A DNA stretch of 64,000 bases from Desulfocicer vacuolatum DSM 3385 (GTDB taxonomy: Bacteria > Desulfobacterota > Desulfobacteria > Desulfobacterales > Desulfobacteraceae), in assembly GCF_900176365.1 (NCBI RefSeq), contig NZ_FWXY01000004.1:1-64000 (forward strand). The letters run 5' to 3'. Shown here piece by piece: positions 18,094 to 25,325 of the stretch. Every line of letters begins with the position of its first letter. Position 1 is the first letter of the stretch. Under the pieces are notes generated by a model. It had not been told where the DNA came from and searched no databases. It saw only the letters and a list, made by a program, of their open reading frames with translations. The position numbers and the translations under genes were made by a program.

Positions 18094-18900
18094 CTATTTT
18101 TTACCAAAGAACCATTTTTGAACCATGGCTTCCAAAGAGCCGTTGTGATCCAGTTCGGTCAAAACGGCATTGATTTTTTCCAATGTTGCTTTGTCGCCCT
18201 TGCGCACTGCATAGGCAATTCCTTCACCCAGAATAACATTGCCCGGTATTTTATGCTTGATCTCATAATCTGCCCCGTCTTTTGATTCAAGAAAGGGCTG
18301 GATGAATTCTGCCGTTAAAAGGGCATAGTCAATGCGGCCTGCGGTGAGGTCTGCAACCACATTATCCGCTGCAGGGTATGATTTGGTTTCAACCTTGCTT
18401 AAAAATGTTTTTGCATAGGCCCCTTGAACACTGGCGTTCTGTACTCCTATGATTTTACCGGAAAGGCCTTTGGCATCCACCACTTCTGCCCCATGTGCGT
18501 CGGTTTTGTTGGAAAAGGTGGCTTTGTCCGCTTTCATTCCCACCAGAACCGAAGTCTCGTTGTAATACGGTAGACTGAAGTCCACGATTTCACGACGTTT
18601 GTCCGTGATTGAGAATGCACCCACAATGAAGTCAACTTTATTTTCTGTGAGCGAGGGAATCAGTCCCTCCCATGCCATTTGGCTGATTTTGCATTGTGTA
18701 CCCATTTTTTCACAAAGTACATTGGTCAATTCAGCTTCCAGGCCTTCCCACACGCCTGCTGAGTTGATCTGGGTAAAAGGCATATAGGGTTCCGGTGTCA
18801 TTCCCAGGCGAAGCGTTTCAGTGTGGCCGGTGGATACCGTGGTCATCAGCATAACACCCATGAAAAAAAAGGTGGTTGTCAGTTTTTTTGTAAAGTTCAT
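18094..18900 (-). CDS. Amino-acid ABC transporter substrate-binding protein
   Basis: A 268-aa periplasmic receptor of SBP family 3. The signal peptide is about residues 1-27 (FFFMGVMLMTTVSTGHTETL region). YMPFTQINSAGVWEGLEAEL binds the ligand alpha-amino group in relatives, and VDFIVGAFSITDKRREIVDFSLPYY (about 110-135) is the family signature. Start ATG 18900 follows AAGGAAAAAAGAAT. It heads the transporter genes. The neighbouring dimethylarginine hydrolase-like gene points to arginine, methylarginine or citrulline as ligand, but this is inference from context. Confidence 0.9.
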   Translation of the reverse strand: MNFTKKLTTTFFFMGVMLMTTVSTGHTETLRLGMTPEPYMPFTQINSAGVWEGLEAELTNVLCEKMGTQCKISQMAWEGLIPSLTENKVDFIVGAFSITDKRREIVDFSLPYYNETSVLVGMKADKATFSNKTDAHGAEVVDAKGLSGKIIGVQNASVQGAYAKTFLSKVETKSYPAADNVVADLTAGRIDYALLTAEFIQPFLESKDGADYEIKHKIPGNVILGEGIAYAVRKGDKATLEKINAVLTELDHNGSLEAMVQKWFFGKK

Positions 18901-18955
18901 ATTCTTTTTTCCTTAATTAAAAGTGATGCTCTTGTAAAAAATCAGTTTGCAACGC

Positions 18956-19012
18956 TTTGCCCACAACATATTGCTGTTCTTTTATGTTTTGATTTTGTAT
19001 GTTGTGGGCAAA
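18956..19012. other. Perfect 15-bp inverted repeat between hydrolase and transporter genes
   Basis: TTTGCCCACAACATA (18956-18970) and TATGTTGTGGGCAAA (18998-19012) are exact reverse complements separated by 27 nt. On the minus strand it lies between the hydrolase stop codon and the binding-protein start, so it could be a partial terminator or a stabilising mRNA stem. There is no T-run directly after it. The arm resembles the TTGTTGTGGGCA core of R1. Confidence 0.7.
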
Positions 19013-19051
19013 AAATAATAGTCGGACTTTTTACGAGATCATCAAAAGTCA

Positions 19052-19849
19052 TTAGCTGCGAAACCACCGTAAAGACATGCAGGACAATCCTGCATCAATT
19101 TTCTGGATTTCTGATGTTTTCATTGGTACAACAGAATACCCTTGTTGATCAAGGAGCTCCATTGTTCGTTGGTAATTTGAGCTTACCAGGACAGACTTGT
19201 TGATTCGCACTGCGTTGGCAGCCGGTTCGTCTCCGTCCGGTAATATCACTTTACGGAAATCATTGAAAATACCTGACTGGGCCATGCGGCGGGTAACCAG
19301 AACTGTTTCTTCGTCCAAAAGGGAGCATTCGGTTTTAAAATGAAGCACGCCTTCCGGGGTGTTTACGATTTCACCACGATGTCCAAGGGTTTTGAGGCAT
19401 TCGATAAGTGCCGTGGCTCCTTGTTCATCTGTGCGGGCAGACAGACCGATCATCACTGATTTTGGTGTCACCAGTATATCTCCTCCGTCTGCATGGCCAC
19501 CCTGCGGCAATTCCAGAACTTTTTCAAAGAGTTCATGTAAAACAGGTGCGATTTCCCGGGCTTCTCCCTGGCGTGACGGGGCACCGGGGTTGAGTATTAT
19601 TGCACCCTCGGTGAAAACCAGTGCAGGGTCTTCCATAAAAATTGAATCTGGAAATGCTTCAAGTGCAGGGAGTACCGTGACACGCATTCCCACGGATTCA
19701 AGTGTTTTAATATAGGCATCATGTTCGGCTTTTACACCATGGTAATCAGGGTCGCCAAGGTCTTCGGCCCGCAGGCCGCTGACCACCGAAGATGAGGGTT
19801 TTCTTACTATTGCTGAATTGAAATGGTAACAGGTTGTGGGACTGGACAT
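19052..19849 (-). CDS. Dimethylarginine dimethylaminohydrolase-like amidinotransferase-fold enzyme
   Basis: A 265-aa cytoplasmic enzyme of the pentein superfamily, most like DDAH, which hydrolyses N-methylated arginines to citrulline and methylamines. Visible active-site segments: SIFMEDPALVF (acidic residues), GGHADGGDILVT, the catalytic His in VLHFKTECSLLDE, and the catalytic Cys near the C-terminus in DAGLSCMSLRW. Length fits DDAH (about 255-285 aa) rather than arginine deiminase (about 410 aa). Start ATG 19849 has GAGG 6 nt upstream. It is the first gene ahead of the amino-acid importer. An R1 copy ends 17 nt before the start codon. Confidence 0.85.
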   Translation of the reverse strand: MSSPTTCYHFNSAIVRKPSSSVVSGLRAEDLGDPDYHGVKAEHDAYIKTLESVGMRVTVLPALEAFPDSIFMEDPALVFTEGAIILNPGAPSRQGEAREIAPVLHELFEKVLELPQGGHADGGDILVTPKSVMIGLSARTDEQGATALIECLKTLGHRGEIVNTPEGVLHFKTECSLLDEETVLVTRRMAQSGIFNDFRKVILPDGDEPAANAVRINKSVLVSSNYQRTMELLDQQGYSVVPMKTSEIQKIDAGLSCMSLRWFRS

Positions 19850-19864
19850 GTATTCCTCATTTTT

Positions 19865-19954
19865 GTATGAAATAATCCGTAAATCAGGGGCGTATGTAAG
19901 CTTTGTTGTGGGCGGAACCGGATCACAATACGGTCCGCCCGTGGCGGTTATATA
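19865..19954 (+). repeat. R1 repeat, full copy
   Basis: A full R1 copy in the space between the divergent hydrolase and nitroreductase genes. Its GGATTATTTCATAC end faces the hydrolase start codon. Confidence 0.88.
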
Positions 19955-20199
19955 AAAACTTTAAAATTAAGCAGGCCCTTTAAACACAGGGGAGCATAAA
20001 ATCGGGTATATATAGGGCAGGAAACCGCCTTTTGTCAAGGAGAACATGGGAAGGGGACGGCCTGCCGGGGATGGGGCTGTTTTTATTGTGTGTGGTCTAT
20101 TTAAATGGGATTTAGATGCCCCCATGTGTGTGTTGGCTTTGCTTGAACAGTATAGAGCTGATTTCAACATAGAAATTGATTAATATCAGGAGGTGGAAA

Positions 20200-20862
20200 A
20201 TGACAGTTGCAGAGGCAATGCAGAAACGACGTTCTGTACGGGCTTTTTTAAATAAGCCGATTCCGGAAGAAACATTGAGAAACATTTTTGAGCAGGCCCG
20301 GAAAACCCCTTCAAATTGTAATGTCCAGCCGTGGCAGACCTATGTTGTTTCCGGGGAAAAGAGAGATCAACTAAGGGACTTGCTGCTGGAGGAAGTTAAC
20401 ACAAAAGTAAGCCCTGAGCCTGATTTTAACTGGCAAATTAAATATGAAGGCATTCATCGCAGCAGACAGTTCGGATCAGCCTTTGCCTTGTATGATTCCA
20501 TGGGAATTGAGCGGGAAAACAAAGATGCCAGGGCTGTTGCCATGCTGCGGAACTGGTCCTTTTTTGATGCACCCCATGTGGCATTTTTTGTGATGGAAAA
20601 ATATTTGGGGCTCATGGGGGCTGTGGATCTGGGGATTTATGCCCAGTCGTTGGCACTGTTAATGGTGGAAAATGGGATTTCAAGCTGCATACAGGCTGCA
20701 TTGGGACAATTTCCCGGGCCCATCCGCAAATTTCTTAATCTTCCCGGGAGCCAGGGAATTCTTTTTGGCATGTCCTTTGGATATGAAGACCTGGATGCAG
20801 ATGTGAACAGAACCCGCACTGACAGGGTGGCGCTGAATGAATCGGTTCAATTTATTGGATAA
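20200..20862 (+). CDS. Nitroreductase family protein
   Basis: A 220-aa flavin oxidoreductase of the nitroreductase family. QKRRSVRAFLNKPIPEETL is the FMN-phosphate-binding start, RKTPSNCNVQPWQTYVVSG follows, and the C-terminal half has YAQSLALLMVENGISSC and GMSFGYEDLDADVNRTRT. Likely an NAD(P)H-dependent FMN enzyme acting on quinones, nitro compounds or a specific metabolite. The ATG at 20200 has a strong AGGAGGT; an upstream in-frame start at 20176 is not supported. It is monocistronic. Confidence 0.9.
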   Translation: MTVAEAMQKRRSVRAFLNKPIPEETLRNIFEQARKTPSNCNVQPWQTYVVSGEKRDQLRDLLLEEVNTKVSPEPDFNWQIKYEGIHRSRQFGSAFALYDSMGIERENKDARAVAMLRNWSFFDAPHVAFFVMEKYLGLMGAVDLGIYAQSLALLMVENGISSCIQAALGQFPGPIRKFLNLPGSQGILFGMSFGYEDLDADVNRTRTDRVALNESVQFIG

Positions 20863-21008
20863 ATTTCAAAAATACGCATACAAAAATGTAATTAGATTGA
20901 TGCTAAACACATAAATGTATTTATTCGTTTTTGATGGTTTTTGAAATGTGTGGAATTTTTGAAAAAATATCATTTGATAACAATATGTTATTTGAAAGTG
21001 GTTTTCGG

Positions 21009-21023
21009 TGGCATGGAGTTTGA
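21009..21023 (+). promoter_or_regulatory. Candidate sigma-54 promoter of amtB
   Basis: TGGCATG-GAGT-TTGA matches the -24/-12 consensus TGGCACG-N4-TTGC at most positions, with T for C in the first block and A for C in the second. It lies 82 nt upstream of the amtB ATG. Ammonium transporter genes are commonly under sigma-54/NtrC control. Confidence 0.4.
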
Positions 21024-21105
21024 TTGTCCTTAAAGACAGCAATGAACATGATACTTAAATACCGATAAACGGATGAACAGCACTTTTGAAAACAGGGAGA
21101 TAAAT

Positions 21106-22404
21106 ATGTTGTTTAAAGTGATAAGCGCAGCAGGCTTGGTGGGTACGTTTTTATCAGGAACAGCTTTTGCCGGGGACGCCTCCGCATTGAGTCCGGGGGA
21201 CACGGCATGGATTCTTGTGGCCACGGCCCTGGTGATGATGATGACACCGGCGGGGCTTGCCCTTTTTTACGGTGGCATGTCCCGGTATAAAAATTTATTG
21301 AACACCTATGCCATGACCTTTGTGTCCTATTGCATTGGCAGTCTGGTGTGGGTGGCCTGGGGATACAGCCTCACCTTCAGTGGTGAAGGGGCTTTTATCG
21401 GTAATTTTGATTTTCTTTTTTTAAAGGGCATGGATATCAGTTCCCTGAGTGGTACCATTCCAAGCTATGTCTTTGTGGTATTTCAAATGACCTTTGCCTG
21501 CATCACCGTTGCCCTGGTGCTGGGTTCTGCGGTGGACAGGCTTAAATTTTCTTCCTGGCTTATTTTTTCTGTGCTTTGGTTGACCTTTGTTTATACCCCT
21601 GTGGCCCACTGGGTGTGGGGTGGCGGATGGATGGATAAGGTTTTGGGTGCTCTGGATTTTGCCGGGGGAAATGTGGTGCACATCAATGCCGGTGTGGCAG
21701 GGCTTGTGCTCTCTTTGATGCTGGGTAAACGAAGGGGATATGGTAAAGATGTTATGTTTCCTTCAAGTATCGCTCTCACGGCCCTTGGCGCGGCATTGTT
21801 GTGGTTTGGATGGTTTGGCTTTAATGCCGGCAGTGCCCTGGCAGCTGACGGGCTCTCTGCCTCTGCCTTTTTGGTGACCAACTCCTCTGCTGCCGCCGGT
21901 GCCGTTACCTGGATGCTTGTGGAGTGGAAATTCAGCGGAAAACCAACGGTGCTGGGTATTGCATCAGGTGTTGTGGCAGGCCTTGTGGCCATTACACCGG
22001 CAGCAGGGTTTGTTGGGCTTTTTGCCTCCATTATGCTGGGTGGGGTTGCCGGGGGACTTGGGTATTTCAGTGTGGCCGTGTTGAAAAAGAAACTGGGGTA
22101 TGACGATTCCCTGGATGCCTTTGGTGTTCATGGTGTGTGTGGTATTTGGGGAGCCTTGGGAACCGGACTTTTTGCAGACCCTGCCATTACAGGTGATATT
22201 GCAGGGCTTTTCCACGGTAATCCCGGTCAGCTCTGGGCACAGTTTTTGTCTGTGATCGCCACCATGGCCTTCTCGGCTGTGGCCACCTTTGTTGTGGTTC
22301 TTATTACAAAGATGTTGACATCCGGTCTGCGGGTGGAATTGGATGAAGAGATTGAAGGACTTGACTCTGCCATTCATGGTGAGCGGGGCTTTGAATTGAT
22401 TTAA
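21106..22404 (+). CDS. amtB: Ammonium transporter AmtB
   Basis: A 432-aa Amt/MEP/Rh channel with a probable signal peptide (LFKVISAAGLVGTFLSGTAFA) and eleven predicted membrane segments. Family hallmarks: GDTAWILVATALVMMMTPAG near the mature N-terminus, FYGGMSRYKN, the pore histidine in GGNVVHINAGVAGLVL, and the second pore histidine in DAFGVHGVCGIWGALGTGLF. It conducts ammonium/ammonia into the cell. ATG 21106 follows GGGAGA with a 5-nt gap, and the longer frame from 21073 lacks this site. No glnK gene is adjacent, which is unusual because amtB is often paired with one. Confidence 0.96.
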   Translation: MLFKVISAAGLVGTFLSGTAFAGDASALSPGDTAWILVATALVMMMTPAGLALFYGGMSRYKNLLNTYAMTFVSYCIGSLVWVAWGYSLTFSGEGAFIGNFDFLFLKGMDISSLSGTIPSYVFVVFQMTFACITVALVLGSAVDRLKFSSWLIFSVLWLTFVYTPVAHWVWGGGWMDKVLGALDFAGGNVVHINAGVAGLVLSLMLGKRRGYGKDVMFPSSIALTALGAALLWFGWFGFNAGSALAADGLSASAFLVTNSSAAAGAVTWMLVEWKFSGKPTVLGIASGVVAGLVAITPAAGFVGLFASIMLGGVAGGLGYFSVAVLKKKLGYDDSLDAFGVHGVCGIWGALGTGLFADPAITGDIAGLFHGNPGQLWAQFLSVIATMAFSAVATFVVVLITKMLTSGLRVELDEEIEGLDSAIHGERGFELI

Positions 22405-22434
22405 CTCCTCCCTTTTAAACAGCTTTTTAAGCAC

Positions 22435-22473
22435 AAAGGCCACCTTGATCTATTATTTTTCAAGGTGGCCTTT
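22435..22473. terminator. Bidirectional intrinsic terminator
   Basis: AAAGGCCACCTTGA (22435-22448) pairs perfectly with TCAAGGTGGCCTTT (22460-22473), giving a 14-bp stem and an 11-nt loop. A-rich and T-rich flanks let it serve both amtB (plus) and the convergent crotonase (minus). Confidence 0.92.
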
Positions 22474-22490
22474 ATTTATGGATAAGGTTG

Positions 22491-23270
22491 CTATTTTTCT
22501 TTCCATTCAGGATTTCGTTTTTCCAGGAAGGCTCTGATACCTTCTTCCGCATCTTCTGTGGTACACAACCGGGCAAAGGCTTCATTCATATATTCAAAGG
22601 ATTTGTGATATTCAAGATCTGCAGCGGCATAAAATGATTTTTTGGCAATCTGCAGGGCCACCGGGCTTTTCCGGGCCAGGATGGCGGCCCAGTTGCGTGC
22701 CTCTTTTTCCAGATCCTCTGCCGGTACGGTTTTGTTGATCAATCCCATGTCAAGGGCCGTGTCAGCCGTGATCAAGTCGCCGTAAAACAATAGTTCCAGA
22801 GCCTTTTTGCGGCCAATGGACCGGGTCACAGGTACAATGGGGCCGATGCAGTTTAAACCCACATTGATGGCGGTGAGCCCCAGGCGTGTCTTATCACTTG
22901 CAATGGCAAGGTCTGCTGCTGCCACAAGACCTGCACCATTGGCAGCTGCCACCCCATGCACCTGGGCGATGACAGGTTTTTTCATTTTACTGATTGTCAC
23001 CAGGGGGGTTTCCATGCATTCAATCCATTCTCGATACTCAGAGGCTGTTTTACCAAAAAAGTCCCCCACATCAATGCCGGCACAGAATGCCTTTCCTTCA
23101 CCTTTGATAAGAACCACCCGCACTGCTTTTTGTGCATCAAGATCAAGCAGCGCGTGATTCAGTTCCGTGGCAAGGGAGGTTGTGAATGTATTTAACTGTC
23201 CGGGACGATTCAGGGTTATTTGACCAACAAAGTCTTCACCGATTTCAACAACAATAGTTTCATAGTCCAT
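22491..23270 (-). CDS. Enoyl-CoA hydratase/isomerase family protein
   Basis: A 259-aa crotonase-fold acyl-CoA enzyme. Oxyanion-hole segments are GKAFCAGIDVGDFFG and VHGVAAANGAGLVAAADLAI. At the usual first catalytic-Glu position the sequence reads LGLTAINVGLNCIGPIVPV, without a glutamate, so ordinary hydration is doubtful and an isomerase or other crotonase chemistry is possible. The ATG at 23268-23270 has GAGGTG 7 nt upstream and is preferred to the in-frame GTG at 23279. It is monocistronic and shares a terminator with amtB. Confidence 0.85.
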   Translation of the reverse strand: MDYETIVVEIGEDFVGQITLNRPGQLNTFTTSLATELNHALLDLDAQKAVRVVLIKGEGKAFCAGIDVGDFFGKTASEYREWIECMETPLVTISKMKKPVIAQVHGVAAANGAGLVAAADLAIASDKTRLGLTAINVGLNCIGPIVPVTRSIGRKKALELLFYGDLITADTALDMGLINKTVPAEDLEKEARNWAAILARKSPVALQIAKKSFYAAADLEYHKSFEYMNEAFARLCTTEDAEEGIRAFLEKRNPEWKEK

Positions 23271-23312
23271 GGCATTCACCTCTTTGAGCGTTTTTAGTTG
23301 TTTTGTTCTTCA

Positions 23313-23415
23313 TTCATGAGTCTGAAATTCTCATTTCTCATACCCCATGGGACGTGTTTCATTTCAAAAAAACACATTATATGGCGGTAAATTGGAGAAT
23401 TGATGACCAATGGGT
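23313..23415. repeat. R2 repeat, copy B
   Basis: Second copy of R2: ATTCATGAGTCTGAAATTCTC at the left answers GAGAATTGATGACCAATGGGT at the right, with the interior TCATTTCTCATACC and the CATGGGA segment conserved with copy A. Outer arms are more decayed than in copy A. Confidence 0.75.
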
Positions 23416-23437
23416 TCCTTCTGTGTAAATCAACACA

Positions 23438-23716
23438 TTGCATCTGGCATTGGATATGGTGCTATTCAATGATCCTTTTTTTCCAGTGTGTTTGCAAAAA
23501 AGTACAGGCCGATGTCAAGAGAAGGCCTGTCCATGTCAGTTATATCCAGATATGTCCAAAGATTGGGCATTGAATGATGAGGTCTGCATGGATTTGTTAA
23601 CATATATTATGGGGGAAAACAACTGTGACATTGGTTTCGCAATGCTTCTGATTTTGATTTGTCAAAGCATGTACAATGGAAAATTTGAAATCAAAGATGA
23701 TGATACAATGGTTTGA
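23438..23716 (+). CDS. Hypothetical small protein (doubtful)
   Basis: An open frame of 92 codons from a TTG, or 54 codons from the ATG at 23552. No ribosome binding site precedes either start. The composition is protein-like in the second half (SKDWALNDEVCMDLLTYIMG) and includes a cluster CQEKACPC upstream. No family recognised. It lies between R2 and R1 copies, so it may be a remnant or chance frame. Confidence 0.2.
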   Translation: MHLALDMVLFNDPFFPVCLQKSTGRCQEKACPCQLYPDMSKDWALNDEVCMDLLTYIMGENNCDIGFAMLLILICQSMYNGKFEIKDDDTMV

Positions 23717-23791
23717 ATTTTGTGAAAACTGTGATAAATGCCATATTTAGAAAGTTGCCTTTCCTTTTTGAAAGTTGATATCCAATTTTTT

Positions 23792-23883
23792 TATAACCGC
23801 CACGGGCGGACCGTATTCTGATCCGGTTCCGCCCACAACAAAGCTTGAAATACGCCTCTGATCTGCGGAGTGTTTCATATAAA
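23792..23883 (-). repeat. R1 repeat, full copy
   Basis: A textbook copy: GGGCGGAACCG pairs with CGGTCCGCCC across a short loop, and TGAAACACTC partly pairs with the GTATTTCA arm. Its GGAGTGTTTCATATAAA end lies 16 nt before the azlC ATG. Confidence 0.92.
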
Positions 23884-23898
23884 AAACGAGATCGTAAT

Positions 23899-24633
23899 AT
23901 GAACAATACCGTTTCTTCCATAAAAAATACGCCCCTGTCCCAGTGCCTTGAAGGGGCAAAGGACACTTTTCCTTTAGTTGTCGGGGCTGTTCCCTTTGGC
24001 ATCATTTTCGGAACGTTGGGTGCCACGGCCGGGCTTTCCTTTGCAGCGGTCATGGGAATGTCCCTGTTTGTTTTTGCCGGATCTTCCCAGTTTGTCTGCG
24101 TCAGCCTTGTGCTTGCGGGCACAGCCTGGCCCATGATTGTGTTAACCACATTTGTGGTGAATCTGCGCCACATGCTCTATGGTGCCACCATGGTACCTTT
24201 TTATAAGGATCTCAACTCCCTTTGGAAAATGGTGCTGGCCTTTGGGCTCACGGATGAAACCTTTGCCGTGGCGGTTACCCGCTACAACCGAGATGACGGG
24301 ATTGCCAATAAAGAGTACTATAATCTGGGTTCCATGATATTTATGTATGCCAATTGGAATTTTTGCACCTTTGTGGGACTCACAGCGGGTAAAGCCTTTC
24401 CGGAGATATCCCAGTGGGGACTTGATTTTGCCATGCCCGCCACATTCATTGGCATTGTTATCCCCTATCTTGTGTCAAAACCCATGTGGGCATCGGTGGT
24501 CATCGCCGGAATCATCTCCATTGTGGCCGGGGGGTTGCCCCATAAATTAGGGCTGATGGTGGCCGCCGTTGCAGGGGTTGCTGTGGGACTTGTGTGTGAA
24601 AAAATGTTTTCCGGTAAAAAGGAGCTGATTTAA
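23899..24633 (+). CDS. azlC: AzlC family branched-chain amino-acid permease
   Basis: A 244-aa membrane protein of the AzlC/YgaZ family, the large subunit of a two-component exporter for branched-chain amino acids (relatives: B. subtilis AzlCD, E. coli YgaZH). Family segments: GAVPFGIIFGTLGATAGLSF, FAGSSQFVCVSLVLAG and VVNLRHMLYGATMVPF. The ATG at 23899 begins the conserved N-terminus just after an R1 repeat; the ribosome binding site is weak (GAGATCGTAAT). It is followed 2 bp later by azlD. Confidence 0.9.
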   Translation: MNNTVSSIKNTPLSQCLEGAKDTFPLVVGAVPFGIIFGTLGATAGLSFAAVMGMSLFVFAGSSQFVCVSLVLAGTAWPMIVLTTFVVNLRHMLYGATMVPFYKDLNSLWKMVLAFGLTDETFAVAVTRYNRDDGIANKEYYNLGSMIFMYANWNFCTFVGLTAGKAFPEISQWGLDFAMPATFIGIVIPYLVSKPMWASVVIAGIISIVAGGLPHKLGLMVAAVAGVAVGLVCEKMFSGKKELI

Positions 24634-24635
24634 AC

Positions 24636-24983
24636 GTGTCTGGTATTAATATTCAACTCAATGAAATTTATATGCTTGTGGGGATGACCCTGGTGACCTT
24701 TGGGATCCGATATGTCATGTTCCCCATTTCCGGGCGATTTGAATTTCCTGCATTGTTTCAACGGGGATTGCGATATGTCCCCCCAGTGGTTCTCACAGCC
24801 ATTATTGTGCCGTCGGTGCTCATGCACGATGGAGAAACCCTTGACCTTAGTTTGACCAATCCCTATCTCATTGGCGCCATTGCCGCCTGTGTCATTGGTG
24901 GGTTGTTTAAAAATTTATTGTTGACCATTGTGGTGAGTATGGTGATTTTTCTGGGGTGCCAGTGGGTGTTTGCCCTGGGTTGA
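24636..24983 (+). CDS. azlD: AzlD family branched-chain amino-acid transport protein
   Basis: A 115-aa membrane protein, small subunit partner of AzlC. It has about four hydrophobic segments and the family-typical YMLVGMTLVTFGIRYVMFPI and LQRGLRYVPPVVLTAIIVPS-like motif (here FQRGLRYVPPVVLTAIIVP). The start is a GTG at 24636, 2 nt after the azlC stop codon, so translation is probably coupled. Confidence 0.88.
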   Translation: MSGINIQLNEIYMLVGMTLVTFGIRYVMFPISGRFEFPALFQRGLRYVPPVVLTAIIVPSVLMHDGETLDLSLTNPYLIGAIAACVIGGLFKNLLLTIVVSMVIFLGCQWVFALG

Positions 24984-25325
24984 CCCTTTTGTGGTGGTGT
25001 GATCAAACCCCGAAATTCATATAACCGCCACGGGCGGACCGTATTTTGATCCGGTTCCACCCACAACGAAGCTTGAAATACGCCCCTCATTTTTGGAGTA
25101 TTTCATATAAAGCCAATTGGCTTGAAAGTTAATGTTTTGCCGGGTGTTGTCTTATCCTTGTTAATTTTCCCATTGCATGGGAGATCTGGATGGCGCAGGA
25201 AAAAAATAACACTTCCCTCATTAAAATAAAGTTACAACATGGAGCTTTATTGGGTGGCAGTTTTTTGGGGAGAATAGAAAATTCAGTTATAATTCGTTGG
25301 TGTTTTTATCTTAAAATCAGATATG
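24984..25325. other. Intergenic region between azlD and the pgsB-like gene
   Basis: Contains a full R1 copy (25020-25110). Beside it is a perfect 14-bp palindrome AAGCCAATTGGCTT (about 25111-25124). A weak AATAAAG/CTTTATT inverted repeat lies at 25225-25251. No gene is seen. Confidence 0.5.
25020..25110 (-). repeat. R1 repeat, full copy
   Basis: A full R1 copy downstream of azlD, here not adjacent to a start codon. Confidence 0.9.
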
